In this document: one piece after another, positions 16,404 through 25,108 of the stretch
Layout: each line of letters starts with the position of its first letter
Numbering within the stretch: the first letter of the stretch is position 1
NCBI RefSeq assembly: GCF_037482405.1
Contig: NZ_JBBHZZ010000002.1
Span: forward strand, 124,001 to 188,000
Reading direction: 5' to 3'
DNA length: 64,000 bases
From: Pseudokineococcus marinus
GTDB taxonomy: Bacteria; Actinomycetota; Actinomycetes; Actinomycetales; Quadrisphaeraceae
Notes under the pieces: generated by a model
What the model saw: the letters and a program-made list of their open reading frames with translations, nothing else
What the model was told of the DNA's origin: nothing
The model's database searches: none
Position numbers and translations under genes: made by a program

Positions 16404-18143
16404 GTGGCCCTCCCCCCGGGGACCCCGGCCGCTGACGGCCGCCCGCTGCTCGTCGTCGCGGGGTCCCCGGGGCTGCTCGACGTCGACCACGCGCTCCTGC
16501 CCGCGGACGCCGTCGTCCTGCGCTGCGGGCCGCTCGAGGACGAGGGCGACCTCCTCCTCGGCCGCCGCGTCGACCTGTGGGCGCCGCCCCCCGGCGCCCT
16601 CGCGAGCGGCGCGGTGGCGGCGGCCCTGGCGGCCGGCCGGCACGCGGTCGGCGCCCTCGCGCGCACCGACGACGACGGCGCCTGGGACGGCGCGGAGCGC
16701 CTGCCCGTGCCCGTCCTCGACGTCCGCGACGTCCTCGCGCAGCACCCGTGGGCGGCGCGCCGCGCCCTGGGGGCGCCTCCCGGCCCTCTCCTGTCCCTGG
16801 TGCTCCTGGCCGCGGTCGCCGGCTTCACGGACGTCCGCGTCCTCGACCTGCGCGGGGAACGGACGTCGAGCGGACGCCCGTGGGTCTCCGAGGACACCAC
16901 GGCCGCCGACGAGCTCGACCAGGCGGAGCTCGACCGGGACCTCGCCGCCCTCGAGGCGCTCCCCGGCGCCTTCCCCGGCCTCGTCGTCGCCGACGCCGGC
17001 CCGGCGCGGCCCCTGCGGCGCTTCGCCCCGGCGGCGACCGCGGTGGCGCCGGGCCGGCGGCTGGCCCCCGCGGCCCCCGCTCCGCTGTGGGCGGAGCGCC
17101 CGGGCCCGGACGGCGCGGTGCGCCGCGTCGCCTTCGTCACCACCTGCGACTCCCCCGAGTACCTGTGGGGGGTGCGCGCCCTGGCGGCCTCCCTCGCCGC
17201 GACGACGGACGTGCCGCTCCTCGTCCTCGTGCCCCCGTCGCTCGACCTGGCGGCCCACCCGGTCGAGGCGCCCGGCGTCCGCTTCGTCCGCGCGCCCCGC
17301 ATCGCCAACCCCCGCCACGAGGACCGGCACGCGCGGCGCTTCCTCCACACGTACACGAAGCTCGCGGTCTTCGGCCTCGGCTTCCTCGACCGCGCCGTCT
17401 TCCTCGACGCCGACACCGTGGTCCTGCGCGCCGTCGACGACCTCCTCGACGGCGCGGGCTTCGCCGCCGCGCCCGACATGGGGGTCGAGCTGCACCGGGA
17501 CGCCTTCAACACGGGGGTCTTCGGCTTCACCCCCGACCCGGAGCTGCTCGCGCGGCTGCTCGAGGCCGCCCCCTCGGCGGAGGCGCCCGACGGCAGCGAC
17601 CAGGGCTTCCTCAACGGCCTCCCGGCGGGCGTCCTCGGCGAGGTGAGGTGGCTCGACCGCCGCGACAACACGCTGCGGCGGGTGCGCTCCCACCACTCCC
17701 CCCTGTTCGACCTCGACGAGGTGCGCGTGCTGCACTACGTCGGGGAGAAGCCGTGGGCCACGCGCGGCGCCGACCCCTGGGGGCCGCTGGACGAGCTGTG
17801 GTTCACGCACCTGTCCCCCGCCGACCGGCTCCGCTGGGAGCGCCGGGCGCGCGGGGAGGTGCGCGAGGCGCACCGCCGGCTGGCCGACCTCGAGCGGGAG
17901 GGCCGCCCGGGCACCGCACCGTCGCCGCCTCCGACGCCGCGCGCGGCCGAGGCGGAGCGCCTCCTCGCGGAGGGTGACGCGGCGGCGGCCGCCGAGGTCG
18001 CGGCGCGCGCGCTGCGGCGGACCCCGGGGTCGGCGCGCAGCGCGCGGGCCCTCGTGCGCGCCCACACCGCGCTCGGGGAGCCGGTCCAGGCGTGGGCGGC
18101 GCGCGCGCTGCTGGCGCGAGCGCTCCTGCGCCGCGGCCGCTGA
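16404..18143 (+). CDS. Bifunctional-looking glycosyltransferase: degenerate GT42 (Cst sialyltransferase)-like domain + GT8 domain
   Basis: 579 residues from GTG 16404, 5 bp after neuB. Residues ~15-215 align from memory with Cst-type GT42 sialyltransferases: LLVVAGSPGLLDVDHALLP against the AGNGPSL-x-IDY-LP start, VVLRCGPLEDEGDLLLGRRV against the FRCN-LGKK region, and LLSLVLLAAVAGFTDVRVLD. The key Asn-type residues are changed (GNGPS to GSPGL at 20-24; RCN to RCG at 40-42) and no catalytic His is evident, so this domain may be inactive. Residues ~240-510 are GT8-like: VFLDADTVVL with DxD at 335-337, FNTGVFGF, DQGFLN and HYVGEKPW. The last ~70 residues form an Ala-rich TPR-like helical tail. 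Adjacent to neuA/neuB, it probably builds the nonulosonate-containing glycan. Confidence 0.75.
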   Translation: MALPPGTPAADGRPLLVVAGSPGLLDVDHALLPADAVVLRCGPLEDEGDLLLGRRVDLWAPPPGALASGAVAAALAAGRHAVGALARTDDDGAWDGAERLPVPVLDVRDVLAQHPWAARRALGAPPGPLLSLVLLAAVAGFTDVRVLDLRGERTSSGRPWVSEDTTAADELDQAELDRDLAALEALPGAFPGLVVADAGPARPLRRFAPAATAVAPGRRLAPAAPAPLWAERPGPDGAVRRVAFVTTCDSPEYLWGVRALAASLAATTDVPLLVLVPPSLDLAAHPVEAPGVRFVRAPRIANPRHEDRHARRFLHTYTKLAVFGLGFLDRAVFLDADTVVLRAVDDLLDGAGFAAAPDMGVELHRDAFNTGVFGFTPDPELLARLLEAAPSAEAPDGSDQGFLNGLPAGVLGEVRWLDRRDNTLRRVRSHHSPLFDLDEVRVLHYVGEKPWATRGADPWGPLDELWFTHLSPADRLRWERRARGEVREAHRRLADLEREGRPGTAPSPPPTPRAAEAERLLAEGDAAAAAEVAARALRRTPGSARSARALVRAHTALGEPVQAWAARALLARALLRRGR

Positions 18144-18145
18144 GC

Positions 18146-18233
18146 CCCTCGCGACCGACCAGCGCACGACCGACCGACGCACGACGACCAGGACACGACC
18201 GACCCGCGGAGCCACGTCGCCCGGGTCGACACC
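18146..18233 (+). repeat. Short ACGACCGACC-type direct repeats in intergenic spacer
   Basis: The spacer before the gene at 18247 holds three loose copies of a CGACCGACC-like unit (around 18152, 18168 and 18197) among CGACG/CACGAC words. Possibly a regulatory spacer; no clear promoter or stem. Confidence 0.3.
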
Positions 18234-18246
18234 ACGGAGGACGGCC

Positions 18247-19566
18247 ATGGACGCCACGACCACGACCGCGCCCGACGACGGGGGCGCCCCCGCGCGCCCG
18301 GCCGCCCGCACGAGGACGGCCGTCCTCGTCGCGGCCTTCGACTCCCAGCTCAAGTGGGTGGGGCGCGTGCAGGAGGCCCTCGAGGCGCGCGGCATCGCGT
18401 GCCGCACGATCGTCCCCTCGGACGTGCGGCACGCGATCTCCCCGGCGCAGCAGGCCGAGTACGCCCACTCCTCGGCGGTGCTCGAGGAAGCGCCCTGGGA
18501 CGAGGTCGTGGCCGCCTCCCTCGACGCCGACGTCGTCGCCCTCGCCCTGTCCGGGCCCTTCGTGGAGCGCTTCACGCAGGACCTCGTCTCCCGCGGGGGC
18601 GACCGGCTGCCGGTGGTCGTCTGCGGCTGGGTCGGCGTCATCATCGAGAAGCTCGTGGCCGGGTACCTCGACCGCGCCGCCGCCGACGTGATCGCCGTCA
18701 ACAGCGGTGAGGACCTCGAGCGCTTCCGCCGCACCGCGGCGGCCCTCGGCCTCGACGACAGCAACCTCCTGCTCAGCGGCCTCCCCCTGCTCGGGTCGGC
18801 CGCGGCCCCGCGGCGCACCACCGGCGCGCCCCGGACGGTCCTCTTCGCCGACCAGCCGACCGTCCCCGAGCGCCGGGCCGAGCGGCTCTACGTCTACGAC
18901 CGGCTCGTGCGCTACGCCGTGCGTCACCCGGACCGCCAGGTGCGCCTCAAGCCCCGGCACCGCCCGGGCGAGGACACGTTCCACCGCATGGCCCACCACC
19001 CCGAGCGGCTGCTCGCGGGGCGCGACCTCCCGCCGAACTTCCACGTCGACTACACGCCGATCAGCGCCCAGCTCGACGAGGTCGACCTCCTCCTGACGGT
19101 GTCGTCGACGGCGGCCCTCGAGTCGGTCGGCGCCGGCGTGACGACGGCGCTCGTCAGCGACCTCGGGGTGCGCGAGCAGCTGGGGAACCAGGTCTTCGTC
19201 AGCTCGGGCCTGCTGCGGACCTTCGACGACCTGGAGGCCGACGACCTGCCCGAGCCCGACCGGGCCTGGCTCGACGGGTACTTCTTCGGCGAGCCGGGCA
19301 CCACACCGGCCGAGCGCGTCGCCCGCCGGGTCGAGGAGCTGCTCGAGCACCCGGAGCGGCGGGTGCTCCCCTCGGTCGCCTCGTCGTCGTACTTCGCCGC
19401 CCGCAGCGCCTACCTCACCGCCACGGCCGCGCTGGCCGGCGCGCCGGGCGCCCGCCGCGGCCCCGGACGCTGGCGGGCCGTCCGCGCGCTCAAGACGCGG
19501 GCCTACCGGTGGGCGCCGGGCACGGCGCAGCGGGCGGAGGACGCCCTGGCGCGGGTGCTGCGGTGA
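18247..19566 (+). CDS. DUF6716-type putative glycosyltransferase
   Basis: 439 residues, ATG 18247 after a GGAGGACGG site. It opens with TAVLVAAFDSQLKWVGRVQEAL (first Rossmann strand plus the conserved SxLKW element shared with the paralogue at 21611), then SDVRHAISPAQQAEY. The second domain has RLKPRHRPGED and LLLTVSSTAALESVGAGVTTALVSD. That is a GT-B architecture; the SST-x-x-ES loop is the type used for nucleotide binding in capsule and sialyl-type transferases. From memory, NCBI names such proteins DUF6716 putative glycosyltransferases. It sits directly after the nonulosonate genes, so use of a CMP-nonulosonate donor is a reasonable hypothesis, not shown. Confidence 0.7.
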   Translation: MDATTTTAPDDGGAPARPAARTRTAVLVAAFDSQLKWVGRVQEALEARGIACRTIVPSDVRHAISPAQQAEYAHSSAVLEEAPWDEVVAASLDADVVALALSGPFVERFTQDLVSRGGDRLPVVVCGWVGVIIEKLVAGYLDRAAADVIAVNSGEDLERFRRTAAALGLDDSNLLLSGLPLLGSAAAPRRTTGAPRTVLFADQPTVPERRAERLYVYDRLVRYAVRHPDRQVRLKPRHRPGEDTFHRMAHHPERLLAGRDLPPNFHVDYTPISAQLDEVDLLLTVSSTAALESVGAGVTTALVSDLGVREQLGNQVFVSSGLLRTFDDLEADDLPEPDRAWLDGYFFGEPGTTPAERVARRVEELLEHPERRVLPSVASSSYFAARSAYLTATAALAGAPGARRGPGRWRAVRALKTRAYRWAPGTAQRAEDALARVLR

Positions 19567-21662
19567 CGGGCCGTTCTCTGGCCGAGCGCCCGCCGGCGCC
19601 GGAGCGGGACGCCGTGGAGCCGGACGGGTCGGGGCGGCGCGCGGTGCGCCGCGGCCTGCGCCCGGAGGTCCAGGCGCTGCGCGCGCTCGCCGTCGGGCTC
19701 GTGGTCGTCTACCACCTCAACCCGTCCCTGCTGCCCGGCGGCTTCGTCGGGGTCGACGTCTTCTTCGTCATCTCGGGCTTCCTCATCACCGGCCACCTCA
19801 TGCGCGAGGTCTCGCGCACCGGCCGGGTGCGCCTGCGGGACTTCTGGGCCGCCCGGGCGCGGCGCATCCTGCCCGCCGCGCTCGTCGTCACGGTCGTCGT
19901 CGTGCTCGCCTCGCTGCTCGTGCTGCCCTCCACCCGGTGGGCCGACGTCGGCGTGCAGGCCGTCGCCTCCACGCTGTACGCCCAGAACTGGGTCCTCGCG
20001 CAGCAGTCGGTGGACTACCTGGCCCAGGACGCCGCCGCGACGCCGCTGCAGCACTTCTGGTCCCTGGCGGTCGAGGAGCAGTTCTACGTCCTGTGGCCCC
20101 TCCTGGTCGTCGCGGCGGTCGTCGTGGCGACGCGACGCGGGCTGCCGCTGCGCGCCGTCGCCGCCGCGGCCATGAGCCTCGTCGTGGTCGCCTCCTTCGC
20201 CACGTCGGTGCTCTGGACGGCCACCGGCTCGCCGGCCGCCTACTTCGTCACGCCCACCCGCGTGTGGGAGCTCGCCGTCGGCGGCCTGCTGGCCGTGGCC
20301 CTCGGCGACCGCTCCCCCCGCGGTCGGGTCTTCTCCGGGCTCCTCGCCTGGGCGGGCCTCGCCGCGATCGGCGTCTCCGCCGTGGTCCTGGACGGCAGCG
20401 ACTTCCCGGGCTCGGTGGCCCTGGCTCCGGTGCTGGGGGCAGCCGCCGTCATCGCCGCCGGGCGCACCGCCGGCGCCTGGACGCCGACCCCGCTGGTCGA
20501 CCTGCGCCCCGTCCAGCGCCTGGGCGACGTCTCCTACTCGCTGTACCTGTGGCACTGGCCCCTCATCCTCCTCGTGCCCGCGGCCCTCGACCTGCCCCCC
20601 AGCCGCCCCCTGGCCCTCGGCCTGGCCGCCGCCTCCGTCGTCGCGGCGCTGGCCTCCTACCGCTTCGTCGAGCAGCCGCTGCGCACCTGGTCCTGGCCCC
20701 GCCGGCGGGCGCGCCGCTCGCTGCTGCCGGCGCTGGCGGCCATGACCGCCGTCTGCCTGCTCGCCCTAGTGCCGCTGCGCGCCCAGGACGCGGCCGTGGC
20801 CGCCCGCTCCCAGACCCTCGACGCGCTCCTCGCCCCCGACACGCCGCTGGGCGCCGAGGTCGTCCCCGCCGACGGCCTCGCGCCCTTCCCCACCGGCGTC
20901 ACCGGCTTCGTCCCCGACCCCGCCACCGAGGACGAGGCGACGCCCCGCAAGGGCTGCCGCTCGCTCGCCGAGTGGCGGGAGACGAAGCCCTGCACCTTCG
21001 GCAGCACGGATCCCGGCGCACCGGTCGTGGCCCTCGTCGGGGACTCCCACGCCGCCCACTGGTTCCCGGCGGTCGAGCCGCTCGCCCGCGAGCGCGGGTG
21101 GCGCCTCGTGACGTACCTGCACAACAGCTGCCCCTTCAACGCCGAGCAGCGCGAGCGGGACGTGCGCGGCGGGGCGTGCGCGGAGGCGAACGCCGGGACG
21201 CTCGAGGAGCTCACCGGCGGCGACGTCGACCTCGTCATCACCTCCGCCTGGCGCGGGTCGGACTACGTCGACACCGGCACCGGCGAGGCGCCGGGCGTCG
21301 CGGGCTTCGCCGAGCAGTGGCGGGCGCTCCTGGACGCCGGCGTCGGCGTGGTCGTGGTCGAGGACACCCCCGAGCCCGGCCAGGGGGCCGAGGTCGTCGA
21401 CTGCCTCGCCGAGCACTACGAGGACCCCGCCGCCTGCGCCACGGCCCGCGACGAGGCCCTGCGGAACGCCGACCCGCTCCTGCGCGCCGCCGAGCTCGTC
21501 CCGGACGTCACGGTCCTGCGCGTCCTCGACCGCTTCTGCGACGACGAGACGTGCCCGGCCGTGGTCGGCAACCTGCGCGTGCCCCGCGACCAGAACCACG
21601 TGACGACCGACTACGCCGCCTCGCTCCTCGACGTCTTCGAGGCCCAGGTCCCCCGCCTCTGA
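19563..21662 (+). CDS. Membrane O-acyltransferase (AT3) fused to SGNH domain, second copy
   Basis: 699 residues from GTG 19563, overlapping the preceding stop as GTGA. It has the same architecture as the protein at 4494: LRPEVQALRALAVGLVVVYHL, GVDVFFVISGFLITGHLM, HFWSLAVEEQFYVLWPLL, a multi-helix AT3 domain, a LWHWPLILLVP segment, and an SGNH domain with GDSHA (Ser495) and a terminal DQNH (Asp676, His679). It would acylate an exported glycan, possibly the nonulosonate residue itself, given co-transcription with the nonulosonate genes. Its 3' end overlaps the minus-strand gene at 21611 by 52 bp. Confidence 0.9.
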   Translation: MTGRSLAERPPAPERDAVEPDGSGRRAVRRGLRPEVQALRALAVGLVVVYHLNPSLLPGGFVGVDVFFVISGFLITGHLMREVSRTGRVRLRDFWAARARRILPAALVVTVVVVLASLLVLPSTRWADVGVQAVASTLYAQNWVLAQQSVDYLAQDAAATPLQHFWSLAVEEQFYVLWPLLVVAAVVVATRRGLPLRAVAAAAMSLVVVASFATSVLWTATGSPAAYFVTPTRVWELAVGGLLAVALGDRSPRGRVFSGLLAWAGLAAIGVSAVVLDGSDFPGSVALAPVLGAAAVIAAGRTAGAWTPTPLVDLRPVQRLGDVSYSLYLWHWPLILLVPAALDLPPSRPLALGLAAASVVAALASYRFVEQPLRTWSWPRRRARRSLLPALAAMTAVCLLALVPLRAQDAAVAARSQTLDALLAPDTPLGAEVVPADGLAPFPTGVTGFVPDPATEDEATPRKGCRSLAEWRETKPCTFGSTDPGAPVVALVGDSHAAHWFPAVEPLARERGWRLVTYLHNSCPFNAEQRERDVRGGACAEANAGTLEELTGGDVDLVITSAWRGSDYVDTGTGEAPGVAGFAEQWRALLDAGVGVVVVEDTPEPGQGAEVVDCLAEHYEDPAACATARDEALRNADPLLRAAELVPDVTVLRVLDRFCDDETCPAVVGNLRVPRDQNHVTTDYAASLLDVFEAQVPRL

Positions 21663-22948
21663 CGGACGGCCGCCAGGGCGCCCAGGGCGCTCCGGCGGAG
21701 CGCCCGGTGCACCGCGGGGGGCAGGAGGACCTCGAGGGCGGCCAGGACGGCCGTGCCCCGCGGCGCGACCGCCAGGGGCACCGGAGGTCGCGCCCGTCGG
21801 TCGGCACCGGGGAGCCGCGACCAGAGGTCCGGCTGCCCCCGGTGGAAGTAGTTGTCCTCGAGCCAGTCCGCGCGCGGCGACAGGAAGCGACCGGCCCGGA
21901 GGTCGTCCAGCGTGCCCAGCACCCCGCTGCCGCGGAAGACCTCGTTGAACTGCTCGGGCCCGACGCCGAAGTCCTCGAGCACGAGCACCGGCACGCCGGC
22001 GGCGACGGCCTCGAGGGAGGCGGTGGAGCCGACGGTGACGAGGCCGGCCGCGCCGCGCAGGTGCTCGCCGAGCGGACCCGCCGCGACCCGCACGCGTCCG
22101 TCTCCCCCCGCGCCCGGCGCGAGGCGGCGGTAGTCCGTCCGGTCCCGGTGCGTCTGCTCGTCGAGGCGCTCACCGCGGACCTTGACGACGACGTCCAGCT
22201 CGGGCCGGGCCGCCGCGAGGTCGGCGAGCGCCGCGAGGACCGACGCCCGCTCCGCGTCGGTCCTCGGCGCCAGGGCCTGCGGCGCGTAGAGGACCGCTCG
22301 CCTCCCGGGGCCCCCGGGCGGCGGCCCGAGCGCCTCGGGCGCTCCCTCCGGGAGCTGCGGCAGGAAGGGCAGGCGCTGCAGCAGCGCCGTCGTCCGCGCC
22401 CCCGCCGGCTCGAGCAGGGCGAGGGCGTCCCGCTGCTCGCGCCGCGAGTGGACGACGAGGACGTCCGCGCGCCGGCGGTGGTGCAGGGCCAGCGCGCTCG
22501 TCGGGACGGCGATGCCCGGCAGCCCGCTGAGCACGATCGGCCGCTCGGCGCGGCCGCCCGGCACGCACGCGCGGGCCACGAGGTCGACGAGCGGCCCGAC
22601 GAGGGCGAGGACGACGACGTCGGGCGCGAGCTCGCGGACGCGGCGGCGGAGGCGGGCGGCGCTCACGACCGGCGGCTGCCGCCCCTCCCACCGCGTGCCC
22701 GCGAGGGCGGAGCGGACCTGGACGGCCGAGGGCAGCAGCGGCGTGCGCAGCAGGACCAGCTCAGCGGGGCCCGGGGCGGAGGTCGCCAGGGCCGCGCCCC
22801 ACTTGAGGTAGCTGTCGGTGTCCGCGACGACGAGGACCCGCGGCGTCGTCCCCGGCCGGCCGGCCGTCGCGCCGACGGCCCCGCCCGCCCGCACCCGCAC
22901 CGGCTCGCCCGCGCGTGCGCCGGCGGGGTGCGTGCCGGGCTCGTCCAC
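21611..22948 (-). CDS. DUF6716-type putative glycosyltransferase (paralogue of 18247)
   Basis: 445 residues from GTG 22948 (MDEPGTHPAGARAG), chosen because CACGAT lies exactly 6 nt upstream. It shares with the gene at 18247 the opening RVLVVADTDSYLKWGAAL, a VLSGLPGIAVPT segment, and the nucleotide-loop TVGSTASLEAVAAGVPVLVLEDFG. The Lys-rich KPRHRPG segment of the first copy is replaced by VVKVRGERLDEQTH. The protein is predicted cytosolic with a GT-B fold. Two diverged copies suggest two distinct linkages in the glycan. It overlaps the acyltransferase gene tail-to-tail. Confidence 0.7.
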   Translation of the reverse strand: MDEPGTHPAGARAGEPVRVRAGGAVGATAGRPGTTPRVLVVADTDSYLKWGAALATSAPGPAELVLLRTPLLPSAVQVRSALAGTRWEGRQPPVVSAARLRRRVRELAPDVVVLALVGPLVDLVARACVPGGRAERPIVLSGLPGIAVPTSALALHHRRRADVLVVHSRREQRDALALLEPAGARTTALLQRLPFLPQLPEGAPEALGPPPGGPGRRAVLYAPQALAPRTDAERASVLAALADLAAARPELDVVVKVRGERLDEQTHRDRTDYRRLAPGAGGDGRVRVAAGPLGEHLRGAAGLVTVGSTASLEAVAAGVPVLVLEDFGVGPEQFNEVFRGSGVLGTLDDLRAGRFLSPRADWLEDNYFHRGQPDLWSRLPGADRRARPPVPLAVAPRGTAVLAALEVLLPPAVHRALRRSALGALAAVRQRRGTWASKTSRSEAA

Positions 22949-22954
22949 CGCGGC

Positions 22955-22960
22955 ATCGTG
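22955..22960 (-). promoter_or_regulatory. -10 box (CACGAT) of DUF6716-type gene, leaderless layout
   Basis: CACGAT read on the minus strand, 6 nt before GTG 22948. Confidence 0.4.
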
Positions 22961-23044
22961 GCACGGCGCCGCCACGTCCCCGGCGGCGCGGCGACGAGCC
23001 GGGCGCCGCCCGGGCCCTGCGGCGGACCGTGGTGGGATGGCGGG

Positions 23045-24013
23045 GTGAGCGACGGGACCAGCGGGCAGGGCGGGGCCTCGGGCGGAGGCGACCTCGGCGG
23101 TGGGGCGCCCGAGGGCTCGGGGACCGGGGCCGCCGTCGACGTCCTGCTCCCCTTCTACGGCGACCCGGGGCTCCTGCGCGAGGCCGTGGCCTCGGTGCTG
23201 GCCCAGCGGGAGCGGGCGTGGCGCCTCGTCGTCGTCGACGACGGCCACCCCGACCCGGCCACGGCCCCGTGGCTGCGCGGCCTCGCCGGGCAGGACGAGC
23301 GGGTCGAGTACCACCGCAACGAGCGCCAGCTCGGCGCCGGCGGCAACTACCGGCGGTGCGTCGAGCTGGCGCGGGCGCCGCTGGCCGTGGTGATGGGCGC
23401 CGACGACGTGATGCTGCCGGGGTACCTGTCGCGCGTGCGCGACCTCCACGCCCGCACCGCCGCGGCGGTCGTCCAGCCCGGCGTCGTCGTCGTCGACGGC
23501 GCCGGGGACCGCGTGCGGCCCGCCGCCGACCGGGTGAAGGGGCTCCTCGCGCCCCGCGGGCGCCGACCGCTGGCGGTCGCCGGCGAGGAGCTGGCGACCG
23601 GCCTGCTCCACGGCAACTGGACCTACTTCCCGTCGCTGTGCTGGCGCACCGACGTGCTGCGCCGGCACGGCTTCCGCCCCGGCTGGGAGGTCGTGCAGGA
23701 CCTCGCCCTCCTCCTCGACGTCGCCGCCTCCGGCGAGCCCCTCGTCCTCGACGACGAGGTCGTCTTCGCCTACCGCCGCCACGGCGGGTCCGACTCGGCG
23801 GTCAAGGCCGTCTCCGGCTCCCGCTTCGACGAGGAGCGGCGCCTCCTCGACGGCGCGGCCGCCGACATGGCCGCGCGCGGCTGGGCCCGGGCGGCGCGCG
23901 CGGCCCGCTGGCGCGCGACGAGCCGCCTCGACGCCGCCTCGCTGCTGCCCGTGGCGGTGCGCGGCCGCGACCTCGCCGCCGCGCGCCGCCTCCTCGCGCA
24001 CGCCCTCGGTTGA
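23045..24013 (+). CDS. Glycosyltransferase family 2
   Basis: 322 residues from GTG 23045. The first ~30 residues are Gly-rich. The GT2 core follows with VDVLLPFYGDPGLLREAVAS, VVVDDGHPDP and MGADDVMLPGYL (Asp120-Asp121 metal site). A CWRTDVLRRHGF and VVQDLALLLDVAA block typical of the rhamnosyl/WcaA-like branch comes next, then AYRRHGGSDS. No membrane helices. It is a cytosolic enzyme adding one sugar of the glycan repeat; donor and linkage unknown. The divergent neighbour is the DUF6716-type gene. Confidence 0.85.
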   Translation: MSDGTSGQGGASGGGDLGGGAPEGSGTGAAVDVLLPFYGDPGLLREAVASVLAQRERAWRLVVVDDGHPDPATAPWLRGLAGQDERVEYHRNERQLGAGGNYRRCVELARAPLAVVMGADDVMLPGYLSRVRDLHARTAAAVVQPGVVVVDGAGDRVRPAADRVKGLLAPRGRRPLAVAGEELATGLLHGNWTYFPSLCWRTDVLRRHGFRPGWEVVQDLALLLDVAASGEPLVLDDEVVFAYRRHGGSDSAVKAVSGSRFDEERRLLDGAAADMAARGWARAARAARWRATSRLDAASLLPVAVRGRDLAAARRLLAHALG

Positions 24014-24070
24014 GGGACCGACCCCGGCGGTCGTCCGGGTGGGGGGAGCGGGCCGCCCGACGGGGGCGGC

Positions 24071-25108
24071 TCAGCCCGCGGGTCGTGCGCCGGCGGCCCG
24101 CGCCCAGTCCAGGGCCGTGCGCAGGCCCTCCTCGAGCGGGACGCGCGGCAGGTCGGGGAAGAGCCGGCGCAGCAGCTCGACGTCCGCCAGGGAGTGCCGC
24201 ACGTCGCCCGTGCGGGCCGGGGCGTGCCGCAGCTCGACGTCCGCGCCCGCGGCGCGGCCGAGCGCCGTCGCCAGGTCGAGCAGGGAGGTGGCCTCCCCTC
24301 CGCCGACGTTGACGGGCGTCGGGTGGGAGAGCCGGCGCCGCACCGCGTCGAGCAGCACCTCGACGACGACGGAGACGTGGACGAGGTCGCGGGTCTGCCG
24401 CCCGTCGCCGTCGACGCGCAGGGGCCGCCCGTCGAGCAGCGCCGCGACGAACGCGGGCACGACCGCGGCGTAGGCGTGGTCGGCCCCCTGGCCGGGGCCG
24501 TAGACGTTGAACAGGCGCAGCGCGAGGGTTGGCAGCCCGAAGCTGCGCTGGTGCGCCAGGAGGTGCTGCTCTGTGGCGAGCTTGCTCACCCCGTAGGGCG
24601 ACAGGGGGGCCACGACGTCGTCCTCGCGCGCGGGCAGCCGCGGCTCGTCGCCGTAGACGGCGCTCGAGGAGGCGGCGACGACGTGCCGGACCCCGTGCCG
24701 CCGGCACGCCTCGAGCAGGAGCAGCGTGCCCGTGCTGTTGACCTCGTGCGTGCGCAGCGGGTCCTGCAGGGACGCCGCCACGCTGGCCAGCGCGGCCAGG
24801 TGGACGACGGAGGTCCGGCCGGGCACGACGCGTTCGAGCACGTCAGCGTCGGTGACGCTGCCCTCGACGAGGTGCGCCCCCGCCTCGGCCAGCGCCGCGG
24901 CGGAGCCGGTGGAGAGGTCGTCGAGGACGACGACCTCCTCGACCGCCGGGTCGGCCAGCGCCGCGCGCACGAGGTGGCTGCCGATGAAGCCGGCCCCGCC
25001 GGTGACGAGCAGGCGGGCCCCCGTCGCCTGCGCCGCCGTCGTCTCCGCCGCCGTCCCCTCTGTCGCCGAGCCCTCCGGGGACGGCGCCCCCTCGTCCGGC
25101 CCGCTCAC
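24071..25108 (-). CDS. NAD-dependent epimerase/dehydratase (UDP-glucose 4-epimerase-like, extended SDR)
   Basis: 345 residues from GTG 25108, which overlaps the upstream stop as GTGA. A ~30-residue low-complexity lead precedes the Rossmann motif VTGGAGFIGSH (GG-x-G-x-x-G at 37-43). VVVLDDLSTG, HLAALASV, ASSSAVYGDEP, the catalytic SPYGVSK Tyr/Lys pair, LRLFNVYGPGQ and VDGDGRQTRDLVHV are all present. These are hallmarks of UDP-hexose 4-epimerases and related nucleotide-sugar enzymes. It is translated together with the double glycosyltransferase at 25105 and probably supplies its donor. Precise specificity (Glc/Gal, GlcNAc/GalNAc or uronic acid) cannot be read. Confidence 0.85.
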   Translation of the reverse strand: MSGPDEGAPSPEGSATEGTAAETTAAQATGARLLVTGGAGFIGSHLVRAALADPAVEEVVVLDDLSTGSAAALAEAGAHLVEGSVTDADVLERVVPGRTSVVHLAALASVAASLQDPLRTHEVNSTGTLLLLEACRRHGVRHVVAASSSAVYGDEPRLPAREDDVVAPLSPYGVSKLATEQHLLAHQRSFGLPTLALRLFNVYGPGQGADHAYAAVVPAFVAALLDGRPLRVDGDGRQTRDLVHVSVVVEVLLDAVRRRLSHPTPVNVGGGEATSLLDLATALGRAAGADVELRHAPARTGDVRHSLADVELLRRLFPDLPRVPLEEGLRTALDWARAAGARPAG

